Source of the DNA: Ligilactobacillus faecis | GTDB taxonomy: Bacteria; Bacillota; Bacilli; Lactobacillales; Lactobacillaceae | DNA: 64,000 nt | Assembly (NCBI RefSeq): GCF_029889745.1 | Contig: NZ_CP123639.1 | Span: 1,469,501 to 1,533,500 of the forward strand | Reading direction: 5' to 3' | Shown here: in pieces, positions 22,501-28,977 of the stretch | Layout: the number at the start of each line of letters is the position of its first letter | Numbering within the stretch: position 1 is the first letter of the stretch | The notes under the pieces: generated by a model | Told to the model about the DNA's origin: nothing | Database searches by the model: none | The model's input: the letters and a program-made list of their open reading frames with translations, nothing else | Made by a program: the position numbers and the translations under genes

Positions 22501-25500
22501 TGCCGACGGCCCCAGTAGTATCAGGACATCATGTAGATAGCATTACTTTCAATGGGACAAAAGTCCAAGCAGGTAGTGAAGTAACACTGAAAGAAACAAA
22601 TGAATTGACATATACGTATGTGAAAGATGAAGAACCAGTGGTACCAGAAGCTAAAACGACAGTGAACTATCAAGCAGATGGCAAAGCAGTGAGCCCACAA
22701 GAAAAAGTCGAGCTAAAAGGACAAGTTGGCGATAAAGTAACAGTGCCGACGGCCCCAGTAGTATCAGGACATCATGTAGATAGCATCACTTTCAATGGGA
22801 CAAAAGTCCAAGCAGGAAGTGAAGTAACACTGAAAGAAACAAATGAATTGACATATACGTATGTGAAAGACGAAGAACCAGTGGTACCAGAAGCTAAAAC
22901 GACAGTGAACTATCAAGCAGATGGCAAAGCAGTGAGCCCACAAGAAAAAGTCGAGCTAAGAGGACAAGTTGGCGATAAAGTAACAGTGCCGACGGCCCCA
23001 GTAGTATCAGGACATCATGTAGATAGCATCACTTTCAATGGGACAAAAGTCCAAGCAGGAAGTGAAGTAACACTGAAAGAAACAAATGAATTGACATATA
23101 CGTATGTGAAAGATGAAGAACCAGTGGTACCAGAAGCTAAAACGACAGTGAACTATCAAGCAGATGGCAAAGCAGTGAGCCCACAAGAAAAAGTCGAGCT
23201 AAAAGGACAAGTTGGCGATAAAGTAACAGTGCCGACGGCCCCAGTAGTATCAGGACATCATGTAGATAGCATTACTTTCAATGGGACAAAAGTCCAAGCA
23301 GGTAGTGAAGTAACACTGAAAGAAACAAATGAATTGACATATACGTATGTGAAAGATGAAGAACCAGTGGTACCAGAAGCTAAAACGACAGTGAACTATC
23401 AAGCAGATGGCAAAGCAGTGAGCCCACAAGAAAAAGTCGAGCTAAAAGGACAAGTTGGCGATAAAGTAACAGTGCCGACGGCCCCAGTAGTATCAGGTCA
23501 TCATGTAGATAGCATCACTTTCAATGGGACAAAAGTCCAAGCAGGAAGTGAAGTAACACTGGAAGAAACGAATGAATTGACATATACGTATGTGAAAGAC
23601 GAAGAACCAGTGGTACCAGAAGCCAAAACGACAGTGAACTATCAAGCAGATGGCAAAGCAGTGAGCCCACAAGAAAAAGTCGAGCTAAAAGGACAAGTTG
23701 GCGATAAAGTAACAGTGCCGACGGCCCCAGTAGTATCAGGACATCATGTAGATAGCATCACTTTCAATGGGACAAAAGTCCAAGCAGGAAGTGAAGTAAC
23801 ACTGGAAGAAACGAACGAATTGACATATACGTATGTGAAAGACGAAGAACCAGTGGTACCAGAAGCCAAAACGACAGTGAACTATCAAGCAGATGGTAAA
23901 GCAGTGAGCCCACAAGAAAAAGTCGAGCTAAAAGGACAAGTTGGCGATAAAGTAACAGTGCCGACGGCCCCAGTAGTATCAGGACATCATGTAGATAGCA
24001 TCACTTTCAATGGGACAAAAGTCCAAGCAGGAAGTGAAGTAACACTGGAAGAAACGAATGAATTGACATATACGTATGTGAAAGACGAAGAACCAGTGGT
24101 ACCAGAAGCCAAAACGACAGTGAACTATCAAGCAGATGGCAAAGCAGTGAGCCCACAAGAAAAAGTCGAGCTAAAAGGACAAGTTGGCGATAAGGTAACA
24201 GTACCAGAAGCCCCAACAGTTCAAGGACATCATGTAGATAGCATCACTTTCAATGGGACAAAAGTCCAAGCAGGAAGTGAAGTAACACTGGAAGAAACGA
24301 ACGAATTGACATATACGTATGTGAAAGACGAAGAACCAGTGGTACCAGAAGCCAAAACGACAGTGAACTATCAAGCAGATGGTAAAGCAGTGAGCCCACA
24401 AGAAAAAGTCGAGCTAAAAGGACAAGTTGGCGATAAAGTAACAGTGCCGACGGCCCCAGTAGTATCAGGACATCATGTAGATAGCATCACTTTCAATGGG
24501 ACAAAAGTCCAAGCAGGAAGTGAAGTAACACTGGAAGAAACGAATGAATTGACATATACGTATGTGAAAGACGAAGAACCAGTGGTACCAGAAGCCAAAA
24601 CGACAGTGAACTATCAAGCAGATGGCAAAGCAGTGAGCCCACAAGAAAAAGTCGAGCTAAAAGGACAAGTTGGCGATAAGGTAACAGTACCAGAAGCCCC
24701 AACAGTTCAAGGTCATCATGTAGATAGCATCACTTTCAATGGGACAAAAGTCCAAGCAGGAAGTGAAGTAACACTGGAAGAAACGAACGAATTGACATAT
24801 ACGTATGTGAAAGACGAAGAACCAGTGGTACCAGAAGCCAAAACGACAGTGAACTATCAAGCAGATGGTAAAGCAGTGAGCCCACAAGAAAAAGTCGAGC
24901 TAAAAGGACAAGTTGGCGATAAAGTAACAGTGCCGACGGCCCCAGTAGTATCAGGACATCATGTAGATAGCATCACTTTCAATGGGACAAAAGTCCAAGC
25001 AGGAAGTGAAGTAACACTGGAAGAAACGAATGAATTGACATATACGTATGTGAAAGACGAAGAACCAGTGGTACCAGAAGCCAAAACGACAGTGAACTAT
25101 CAAGCAGATGGCAAAGCAGTGAGCCCACAAGAAAAAGTCGAGCTAAAAGGACAAGTTGGCGATAAGGTAACAGTACCAGAAGCCCCAACAGTTCAAGGTC
25201 ATCATGTAGATAGCATCACTTTCAATGGGACAAAAGTCCAAGCAGGAAGTGAAGTAACACTGGAAGAAACGAACGAATTGACATATACGTATGTGAAAGA
25301 CGAAGAACCAGTGGTACCAGAAGCCAAAACGACAGTGAACTATCAAGCAGATGGTAAAGCAGTGAGCCCACAAGAAAAAGTCGAGCTAAAAGGACAAGTT
25401 GGCGATAAAGTAACAGTGCCGACGGCCCCAGTAGTATCAGGACATCATGTAGATAGCATCACTTTCAATGGGACAAAAGTCCAAGCAGGAAGTGAAGTAA

Positions 25501-26312
25501 CACTGGAAGAAACGAATGAATTGACATATACGTATGTGAAAGACGAAGAACCAGTGGTACCAGAAGCTAAAACGACAGTAAACTATCAAGCAGATGGCAA
25601 AGCAGTGAGCCCACAAGAAAAAGTCGAGCTAAAAGGACAAGTTGGCGATAAAGTAACAGTGCCGACGGCCCCAGCAGTATCAGGACATCATGTAGATAGT
25701 ATCACTTTCAATGGGACGAAAGTCCAAGCAGGAAGTGAAGTAACACTGGGAGAAACGAACGAATTGACATATACGTATGTGAAAGACGAAGAACCAGTGG
25801 TACCAGAAGCTAAAACGACAGTGAACTATCAAGCAGATGGCAAAGCAGTGAGCCCACAAGAAAAAGTCGAGCTAAAAGGACAAGTCGGTGATAAGGTAAC
25901 AGTACCAGAAGCCCCAGTAGTATCAGGACATCATGTAGATAGCATCACTTTCAATGGGACAAAAGTCCAAGCAGGAAGTGAAGTAACGCTGGAAGAAACG
26001 AACGAATTGACATATACGTATGTGAAAGATGAAGAACTTAAAAATCTAGCTAATGAGACCAATGGAACTGTGAATACTGTTTCGAAGACCACAGATGATA
26101 CTATGAATAGTCATTCTCAAAAAGTGGTTGAGACTGATGTACAAAATTCACTAAGTAGCGAATTCTCTAAATCAAGTGCTGGACAAAGTGACTTACCGCA
26201 AACGGGAGATGAAGTGGAAGATATGAAAGCAGGTCTTCTAGGGACATTGCTTGTGGCTCTTGGCGGTTTTCTCGGAGGAAGCGTAGGAAAACGAAAGAAT
26301 AAGAGTAAGTAA
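16581..26312 (+). CDS. Giant LPxTG repeat adhesin with KxYKxGKxW signal
   Basis: This is a second wall-anchored surface protein of about 3,243 residues. The signal peptide carries a textbook KxYKxGKxW motif (KMYKAGKNWVVMGL, about residues 20-33) and a likely cleavage after LAKAD. An acidic Glu/Thr/Gln-rich stretch follows to about residue 240, then a unique domain (about 250-505) that may be the binding head. Residues 508-1209 are nine 78-residue MucBP-like repeats (KYVDEQGNAVTPS), 1210-1287 one hybrid unit, and 1288-3150 twenty-three 81-residue repeats (VNYQADGKAVSPQEKVEL). LPQTGDE near 3205, a hydrophobic segment and a KRKNKSK tail end the protein. GTG 16581 is chosen because AAAGGACGTGA (16563-16573) matches the Shine-Dalgarno sequence at 7-base spacing; ATG 16554 in the same frame is the alternative. 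It follows the first adhesin by about 100 bp. Confidence 0.92.
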   Translation: MKRYKYDQLRKAQPEKLYHKMYKAGKNWVVMGLTVVGFGILFPSLAKADTQEDVQKTENVHDDPNEANNESSLSIQENDQIRQLAPTEVKETDKPTVTSDDPTNAQQVDINDAEADKGIVEQQSSTSQAEDPVEITVEPVVVKATINNDQNTEAIENISTEAIKRAQAESPDYSTQNATQESAGDTQEQVETSVAAPDQAQQPSEVAPETVEKTTQNQVAFRVASMRAATQSVVNDTPDAKIEQEIQKYIKSGVLTNADVSTTPILPNPTLFDDASLTAPRPIKSQTRTLSYYALYYPFVKRLQDAYSKKDYKEVMNNLAIMRVFSEIGNQEQTIPIKESFKYKADTALARFFQSLAVIINVDQDGHIITETSGRLGTVNSILTGSGEAYRVDSGAKYALGGFTNAAQGPAKAKLEIQLGKNGTDDLLGYDSSNVETIQNNPANKLGQYDYLTTDYYHADADHNLIKYDDNDPNKTKFAVINMSNPKSASNNDYTITLVVNRYGKAGVEKATVTTKYVDEQGKAVTPSTQVQVQGNVGDKVRVPAAPTVTGYTLKAVTFNDASTSVGTEVTLAKENTLKYEYVKAVEKATVTTKYVDEQENAVTPSTQVQVQGNVGDKVRVPAAPTVTGYTLKAVTFNDASTSVGTEVTLAKENTLKYEYVKAVEKATVTAKYVDEQGNAVTPSTQVQVQGNVGDKVRVPAAPTVTGYTLKAVTFNDASTSVGTEVTLAKENTLKYEYVKAVEKATVTAKYVDEQGNAVTPSTQVQVQGNVGDKVRVPAAPTVTGYTLKAVTFNDASTSVGTEVTLAKENTLKYEYVKAVEKATVTTKYVDEQGNAVTPSTQVQVQGNVGDKVRVPAAPTVTGYTLKAVTFNNASTSVGTEVTLAKENTLKYEYVKAVEKATVTAKYVDEQGNAVTPSTQVQVQGNVGDKVRVPAAPTVTGYTLKAVTFNDASTSVGTEVTLAKENTLKYEYVKAVEKATVTTKYVDEQGNAVTPSTQVQVQGNVGDKVRVPAAPTVTGYTLKAVTFNDASTSVGTEVTLAKENTLKYEYVKAVEKATVTAKYVDEQGNAVTPSTQVQVQGNVGDKVRVPAAPTVTGYTLKAVTFNNASTSVGTEVTLAKENTLKYEYVKAVEKATVTAKYVDEQGNAVTPSTQVQVQGNVGDKVRVPAAPTVTGYTLKAVTFNDASTSVGTEVTLVKENTLKYEYVKAVEKATVTTKYVDEQGNAVTPSTQVQVQGNVDDKVTVPTAPVVSGHHVDSITFNGTKVQAGSEVTLEETNELTYTYVKDEEPVVPEAKTTVNYQADGKAVSPQEKVELKGQVGDKVTVPEAPTVQGHHVDSITFNGTKVQAGSEVTLEETNELTYTYVKDEEPVVPEAKTTVNYQADGKAVSPQEKVELKGQVGDKVTVPEAPIVQGHHVDSITFNGTKVQAGSEVTLEETNELTYTYVKDEEPVVPEAKTTVNYQADGKAVSPQEKVELKGQVGDKVTVPEAPTVQGHHVDSITFNGTKVQAGSEVTLEETNELTYTYVKDEEPVVPEAKTTVNYQADGKAVSPQEKVELKGQVGDKVTVPEAPIVQGHHVDSITFNGTKVQAGSEVTLEETNELTYTYVKDEEPVVPEAKTTVNYQADGKAVSPQEKVELKGQVGDKVTVPTAPVVSGHHVDSITFNGTKVQAGSEVTLEETNELTYTYVKDEEPVVPEAKTTVNYQADGKAVSPQEKVELKGQVGDKVTVPEAPVVSGHHVDSITFNGTKVQAGSEVTLEETNELTYTYVKDEEPVVPEAKTTVNYQADGKAVSPQEKVELKGQVGDKVTVPTAPVVSGHHVDSITFNGTKVQAGSEVTLKETNELTYTYVKDEEPVVPEAKTTVNYQADGKAVSPQEKVELKGQVGDKVTVPTAPVVSGHHVDSITFNGTKVQAGSEVTLKETNELTYTYVKDEEPVVPEAKTTVNYQADGKAVSPQEKVELKGQVGDKVTVPTAPVVSGHHVDSITFNGTKVQAGSEVTLKETNELTYTYVKDEEPVVPEAKTTVNYQADGKAVSPQEKVELKGQVGDKVTVPTAPVVSGHHVDSITFNGTKVQAGSEVTLKETNELTYTYVKDEEPVVPEAKTTVNYQADGKAVSPQEKVELRGQVGDKVTVPTAPVVSGHHVDSITFNGTKVQAGSEVTLKETNELTYTYVKDEEPVVPEAKTTVNYQADGKAVSPQEKVELKGQVGDKVTVPTAPVVSGHHVDSITFNGTKVQAGSEVTLKETNELTYTYVKDEEPVVPEAKTTVNYQADGKAVSPQEKVELKGQVGDKVTVPTAPVVSGHHVDSITFNGTKVQAGSEVTLEETNELTYTYVKDEEPVVPEAKTTVNYQADGKAVSPQEKVELKGQVGDKVTVPTAPVVSGHHVDSITFNGTKVQAGSEVTLEETNELTYTYVKDEEPVVPEAKTTVNYQADGKAVSPQEKVELKGQVGDKVTVPTAPVVSGHHVDSITFNGTKVQAGSEVTLEETNELTYTYVKDEEPVVPEAKTTVNYQADGKAVSPQEKVELKGQVGDKVTVPEAPTVQGHHVDSITFNGTKVQAGSEVTLEETNELTYTYVKDEEPVVPEAKTTVNYQADGKAVSPQEKVELKGQVGDKVTVPTAPVVSGHHVDSITFNGTKVQAGSEVTLEETNELTYTYVKDEEPVVPEAKTTVNYQADGKAVSPQEKVELKGQVGDKVTVPEAPTVQGHHVDSITFNGTKVQAGSEVTLEETNELTYTYVKDEEPVVPEAKTTVNYQADGKAVSPQEKVELKGQVGDKVTVPTAPVVSGHHVDSITFNGTKVQAGSEVTLEETNELTYTYVKDEEPVVPEAKTTVNYQADGKAVSPQEKVELKGQVGDKVTVPEAPTVQGHHVDSITFNGTKVQAGSEVTLEETNELTYTYVKDEEPVVPEAKTTVNYQADGKAVSPQEKVELKGQVGDKVTVPTAPVVSGHHVDSITFNGTKVQAGSEVTLEETNELTYTYVKDEEPVVPEAKTTVNYQADGKAVSPQEKVELKGQVGDKVTVPTAPAVSGHHVDSITFNGTKVQAGSEVTLGETNELTYTYVKDEEPVVPEAKTTVNYQADGKAVSPQEKVELKGQVGDKVTVPEAPVVSGHHVDSITFNGTKVQAGSEVTLEETNELTYTYVKDEELKNLANETNGTVNTVSKTTDDTMNSHSQKVVETDVQNSLSSEFSKSSAGQSDLPQTGDEVEDMKAGLLGTLLVALGGFLGGSVGKRKNKSK
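18102..20207 (+). repeat. Nine tandem 234-bp repeats (type A)
   Basis: Units start with GTTGAAAAAGCAACAGTGAC at 18102 and every 234 bp thereafter to 20207. Each encodes 78 residues of MucBP-like sequence. Variation is confined to a few sites, such as ACA/GCG giving TTKY or TAKY and GAT/AAC giving FND or FNN. Confidence 0.95.
20208..20441 (+). repeat. Hybrid repeat unit joining types A and B
   Basis: The first half is type A (ATVTTKYVDEQGNAVTPS...QGNV) and the second half type B (DKVTVPTAPVVSGHHVDS...YTYVKD). The switch falls at the shared DKVxVP motif near 20300. The unit keeps the type A length of 234 bp. Confidence 0.9.
20442..26030 (+). repeat. Twenty-three tandem 243-bp repeats (type B)
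   Basis: Units beginning GAAGAACCAGTGGTACCAGA run from 20442 to 26030, which is exactly 23 x 243 bp. Each encodes 81 residues. Copies 1-4 and 16-21 alternate between two linker variants, so the DNA there has a 486-bp higher-order period; copies 7-12 share an LKE variant in place of LEE. Copy number should be treated with caution if the assembly used short reads. Confidence 0.95.
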
Positions 26313-26360
26313 TGTATTCTTCGGTGATCAAAAAAATATCCAGATATCACTAAAAGATAA

Positions 26361-26389
26361 TTGCATTAGAGAAAAAATCATGATATCAT
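26361..26389 (+). promoter_or_regulatory. Likely rpmE2 promoter with palindrome over the -10
   Basis: TTGCAT (26361-26366) and TATCAT (26384-26389) are separated by 17 bp. A perfect 14-bp palindrome, TCATGATATCATGA (26378-26391), covers the -10 box and could be an operator. Type B L31 genes are often under zinc control, but this palindrome does not look like the known Zur box. Confidence 0.5.
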
Positions 26390-26459
26390 GAAGGCTGTTG
26401 TATAACACGAAATAACTCTGACTCAGCAAATGGATCAGGGCAAAGGAGCGAAATTAGTA

Positions 26460-26708
26460 ATGAAACAAGGAATTCATCCAGAATACCACGAAGTTGTTTT
26501 CATGGACTCAGCTACAGGATACAAGTTCTTGTCTGGTTCAACAAAAACTTCTGAAGAAACTGTTGAATTTGAAGGTAAAACATACCCATTGATCCGTGTG
26601 GAAATTTCATGTGACTCACATCCATTCTACACAGGAAAACAAAAATTCACACAAGCCGATGGTCGTGTGGATCGTTTCAACAAGAAGTACGGTTTTACAA
26701 ACAACTAA
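26460..26708 (+). CDS. rpmE2: 50S ribosomal protein L31 type B
   Basis: This 82-residue protein is ribosomal protein L31, the type B form. It begins [16 protein letters not shown] and contains the family motifs [18 protein letters not shown] and [12 protein letters not shown]. It lacks the CxxC zinc-binding cysteines of type A, as expected for the zinc-independent paralogue that can replace L31A under zinc shortage. Start: AAAGGAGCG (26442-26450) precedes ATG 26460; the upstream in-frame ATG 26430 would put this binding site inside the gene. It is a single-gene unit with its own promoter and terminator between the second adhesin and the convergent ImmA gene. Confidence 0.95.
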   Translation: MKQGIHPEYHEVVFMDSATGYKFLSGSTKTSEETVEFEGKTYPLIRVEISCDSHPFYTGKQKFTQADGRVDRFNKKYGFTNN

Positions 26709-26716
26709 AACAATAC

Positions 26717-26752
26717 AAAGTGAACTGTGGACGATCACAGTTCACTTTTTTT
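26717..26752. terminator. Bidirectional terminator between rpmE2 and the ImmA gene
   Basis: AAAGTGAACTGTG pairs with CACAGTTCACTTT across a 6-base loop, followed by a T run on the + strand and an A-rich flank that serves the minus strand. The stop codon of the ImmA gene lies in the stem-loop. Confidence 0.85.
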
Positions 26753-27229
26753 GTGCAAAATTTTAAGAAATGTGGGTTCATAACGTAATGTTTCCATAAG
26801 ATCAGCCCATAAATAGTCTAAGTGTTTTGGGATCGCAAGTTGTTTCTTTAGAGAGTTAGGTTCGTTCAAAGGCTGTTCGGTCGTCAAATAATAATGGCAA
26901 AGTGTTAATAAAACTGCAAAACGATCGGCTTCTTTCTCCATCTTCGAGACATAGGTGAGTTGTTTTTTATAATGAATAAGTAGTGGTTTGATACCTTGAT
27001 GAAGTAAGATATGTCCAAGCTCATGGGCGGTAATGAAACGTTGATTTGCTGATGAAAGATCTTGATCGACATAGATCAAAGAAACATCATAGAAAGTTGT
27101 TTTGAAACCTAAAATATCGCCTAGCTCAAGATATAAGATCTCAATATCAAGTGCTTGGCATAATTCAAAAATATCTAAAGTAGCACTTTTTTGTTCAAGG
27201 TCAACTAAAAGTTCGAGTAATCGTTCCAT
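26735..27229 (-). CDS. ImmA/IrrE family metallopeptidase
   Basis: This 164-residue protein is a zinc peptidase of the ImmA/IrrE (COG2856) family. The HExxH zinc motif is seen as ITAHELGHILLH at about residues 66-77, with a following KEADRFAVLL segment that supplies the third ligand glutamate, as is usual. Family members cleave XRE-type repressors, classically to release a mobile element or a stress response. The neighbour 195 bp upstream is an XRE repressor on the same strand and is the obvious partner. ATG 27229 is favoured over 27235 because AAGGG gives six-base spacing to it. The gene has its own promoter (27345-27373) containing a near copy of the repressor's candidate operator. No integrase or other phage genes are nearby. 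Confidence 0.85.
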   Translation of the reverse strand: MERLLELLVDLEQKSATLDIFELCQALDIEILYLELGDILGFKTTFYDVSLIYVDQDLSSANQRFITAHELGHILLHQGIKPLLIHYKKQLTYVSKMEKEADRFAVLLTLCHYYLTTEQPLNEPNSLKKQLAIPKHLDYLWADLMETLRYEPTFLKILHKKSEL

Positions 27230-27344
27230 GTTCATCCCTTAGCCAAGATGCACAAATAAAAGTTAGCTGTCCTTTCAATCAAAGTTGAAGTATACGGCAT
27301 CTTTTCACTTTTAATATACTTTTCCAGAACTTATATTCGATTAA

Positions 27345-27373
27345 ACTATAGCATAGCTAATGAATTTGACCAA
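27345..27373 (-). promoter_or_regulatory. Promoter of the ImmA gene with a repressor-like site
   Basis: Read on the minus strand: TTGGTC, a 17-bp spacer, then TATAGT. The spacer holds ATAGCTAA (27353-27360 on +), which is one base different from the TTAGCTAA pair in front of the XRE gene. Confidence 0.55.
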
Positions 27374-27413
27374 TAAAAAAAGCTATCAAAAGAAATATCT
27401 TCTTCTGATAGCT
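27374..27413 (-). terminator. Terminator after the XRE gene
   Basis: On the minus strand AGCTATCA pairs with TGATAGCT (inner AGAA/TTCT pairing too), followed by TTTTTT. It lies directly after the XRE stop and would separate XRE from ImmA transcription. Confidence 0.75.
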
Positions 27414-27424
27414 ATCAATGATGA

Positions 27425-27856
27425 TCAATTTTCATGTTCTTGGTGAGCTTTCTTATAGCTTAATTGAAGCCCGATCTCTAAGGCGTTGGCTAGCAGTTTT
27501 CGATGTTCTTGACTCATCGGAGCACCATAAAAATTAAGATCAGGTTCATTTTCAGTCAGATCGATCAATTCTTGGACTTTTTTTGCAATGTCTAATTGAT
27601 CACGTTCTTGTTTCTGCTGATAAAGTAATTCGCCCTCCGCAGTAGGTGGAACTTGATGATCTAAAATAAAATCAGTTGAAACATCGAAGATCTTAGCTAG
27701 TTTGACGATCTCATCAGCTCGTAAAGTTCTATTTCCATGTTCAATGCGCCCCATGACATTTTTATTTAATCCCATTTTACGTGCGAGCTGAGCTTGTGAT
27801 AAGCCGTGGCTTTCACGGAGTTCAATGATCTTAGTTGAGATGCTGTTCATATCCAT
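27425..27856 (-). CDS. XRE family transcriptional regulator (probable ImmA target)
   Basis: This 143-residue repressor has a Cro/C1-type helix-turn-helix at residues about 8-62 (LRESHGLSQAQLARKMGLNK, MGRIEHGNR, LAKIFDVSTDFIL). The C-terminal half is helical and charged with no enzymatic motif, as in phage-type repressors that ImmA peptidases cut. Start: GGAGG precedes ATG 27856 by six bases. Two TTAGCTAA palindromes (27872-27888) overlap its -10 region, so autorepression is likely. With the ImmA gene downstream it forms a repressor/anti-repressor switch. What it controls beyond itself is unknown; a strong divergent promoter starts just upstream. Confidence 0.88.
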   Translation of the reverse strand: MDMNSISTKIIELRESHGLSQAQLARKMGLNKNVMGRIEHGNRTLRADEIVKLAKIFDVSTDFILDHQVPPTAEGELLYQQKQERDQLDIAKKVQELIDLTENEPDLNFYGAPMSQEHRKLLANALEIGLQLSYKKAHQEHEN

Positions 27857-27871
27857 GTTGCGCCTCCAATG

Positions 27872-27888
27872 TTAGCTAATTTAGCTAA
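27872..27888. promoter_or_regulatory. Paired TTAGCTAA operator and XRE promoter
   Basis: Two perfect 8-bp palindromes TTAGCTAA lie at 27872-27879 and 27881-27888. On the minus strand a promoter can be read as TTGTGT (27907-27902), 17 bp, CTAAAT (27884-27879), so the palindromes cover its -10. This is a typical layout for an autorepressor. Confidence 0.6.
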
Positions 27889-27922
27889 ATAAATTTTTTG
27901 TACACAAATTAGATACGTTATA

Positions 27923-27951
27923 TTGACATCCCTGTTTTAGAGTGATATATT
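27923..27951 (+). promoter_or_regulatory. Strong consensus promoter reading rightward
   Basis: TTGACA (27923-27928), a 17-bp spacer and TATATT (27946-27951) make one of the best sigma-70 promoters in the window. It is divergent from the XRE gene, but the next 250 bp contain no convincing gene start. Confidence 0.6.
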
Positions 27952-28212
27952 CAAAGTGCAAACGGAACGGGGACATTATCTTTGTGTATCTGTTTTGTTT
28001 GTAAAGTTAGTTAAAAAGTTTAAGACTATTAGTTGAGGACTCTTTAATCAACGAAGTTTTTGACAGTATTGAAACAAAAACTTCAAGAAAAGCGGCAACT
28101 TCTCTTGGAGCGAGCTTTGATCAATAATTCTGACACCAATCATAGCATAATTTTTATATCCTGTCATTTTCAGTGGTGCTGACCTTTTCCCCCGATGAAG
28201 AGTCAGCGCTAG

Positions 28213-28635
28213 GTGCAACCAACTATTAAAGATCGTAGTGTCATTTTGATCCAAATGATAGCTATCGTAGTTGGGAGCAATCGCGGCAATGTTAGCACGG
28301 ATCAGTTTTTCAACTTGAAAGAGGCGTTACCTTTTGTAGCGTCTCTTTCTCATATGTTCACAGTAGAAAGGATGTTGAGCATGTGTCCAGGGCTCTTTTT
28401 TAAAAGTAAGATGTTATCGCGCCAAGAGTTAGAGTCAGTGGTCAAAGTATCAGCCAAACGCTTAGAGATCAAAATTGCGATCGTTCCTGTTGAGGTAACT
28501 GATCCACGTAGCTGTGTTTTAGTGCTTTTTTTGGATGAAGCCGCTCGCCTAAAGACACCGCTATTGCAGTTAGAGCTTGCAGATATAGCAGTGATGAGTT
28601 TTCCGTTTGAGATAACAAATTACGGTCTAGTGTGA
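28213..28635 (+). CDS. Possible hypothetical ORF (doubtful)
   Basis: A 140-codon frame is open from GTG 28213 to TGA 28633-28635. No good ribosome binding site precedes the GTG; a better one (GTAGAAAGGA, about 28363-28372) would start translation at an internal ATG near 28381, giving about 84 residues. The end of the product (LKTPLLQLELADIAVMSFPF) looks protein-like, but I recognise no family. It lies between the XRE switch and a decayed IS200/IS605 element, so it may be a gene fragment. An overlapping 68-codon minus-strand frame (28048-28254) is even less convincing. Confidence 0.25.
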   Translation: MQPTIKDRSVILIQMIAIVVGSNRGNVSTDQFFNLKEALPFVASLSHMFTVERMLSMCPGLFFKSKMLSRQELESVVKVSAKRLEIKIAIVPVEVTDPRSCVLVLFLDEAARLKTPLLQLELADIAVMSFPFEITNYGLV

Positions 28636-28660
28636 TTTTATCCTAAAATGGCGAGAAGAC

Positions 28661-28680
28661 CGCCACTTCTATAAGTGGTG
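28661..28680 (+). repeat. Subterminal hairpin of an IS200/IS605-type element
   Basis: CCACTT-CTAT-AAGTGG forms a 6-bp perfect stem that extends by wobble pairing to 8 bp. Short imperfect hairpins like this mark the ends of IS200/IS605 elements and are bound by TnpA. It lies 85 bp before the transposase remnant. Confidence 0.5.
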
Positions 28681-28765
28681 AATGAATCGTCCCATTCTGA
28701 AGCACTAAAAAAGCTTCTTTTTCTTGATGATTTTAATTCAGATAATATAATCAAGGAGTATAAAT

Positions 28766-28883
28766 ATGGAATTAGATAAAAATCAACATTCAGTATACTC
28801 TATTAACTGTAGTTAAATATCGAAGAAAAGTAATGTCTGATGAAATTTTAGGCTATTTAAGAGCTACTTTTGAACGAACCTGA
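28766..28883 (+). pseudogene. IS200/IS605 family TnpA remnant
   Basis: ATG 28766, after AAGGAG, encodes MELDKNQHSVYSINCS and then a stop. In the next frame the text continues TVVKYRRKVMSDEILGYL and ATFERT before TGA 28881-28883. Intact IS200/IS605 Y1 transposases begin with HSVYS followed by a short HLVxVxKYR segment containing similar KYRRKV, so about four codons have been lost at the break, shifting the frame. The rest of the transposase, including the HUH motif and catalytic tyrosine, is gone. The element is dead; no TnpB is present. Confidence 0.75.
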
Positions 28884-28977
28884 GTTCCATAGGTTAAGTT
28901 GGGGTAGTTCAAACTTGCGCTCCTTCTAAATTTAGACTAATAATATAGAATAGTATATTTTTGAAAGGAAAACAGTA

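Noticed and set aside
20526-25373. Serial 76- and 69-codon minus-strand ORFs every 243 or 486 bp
   Set aside because: They are shadows of the type B repeats, copied along with them.
18102-26030. CRISPR array or satellite DNA
   Set aside because: The repeats are contiguous coding units without spacers, all in one open frame of an LPxTG protein.
28048-28254. A 68-codon minus-strand ORF
   Set aside because: It needs a TTG start with no binding site, and overlaps another doubtful frame.
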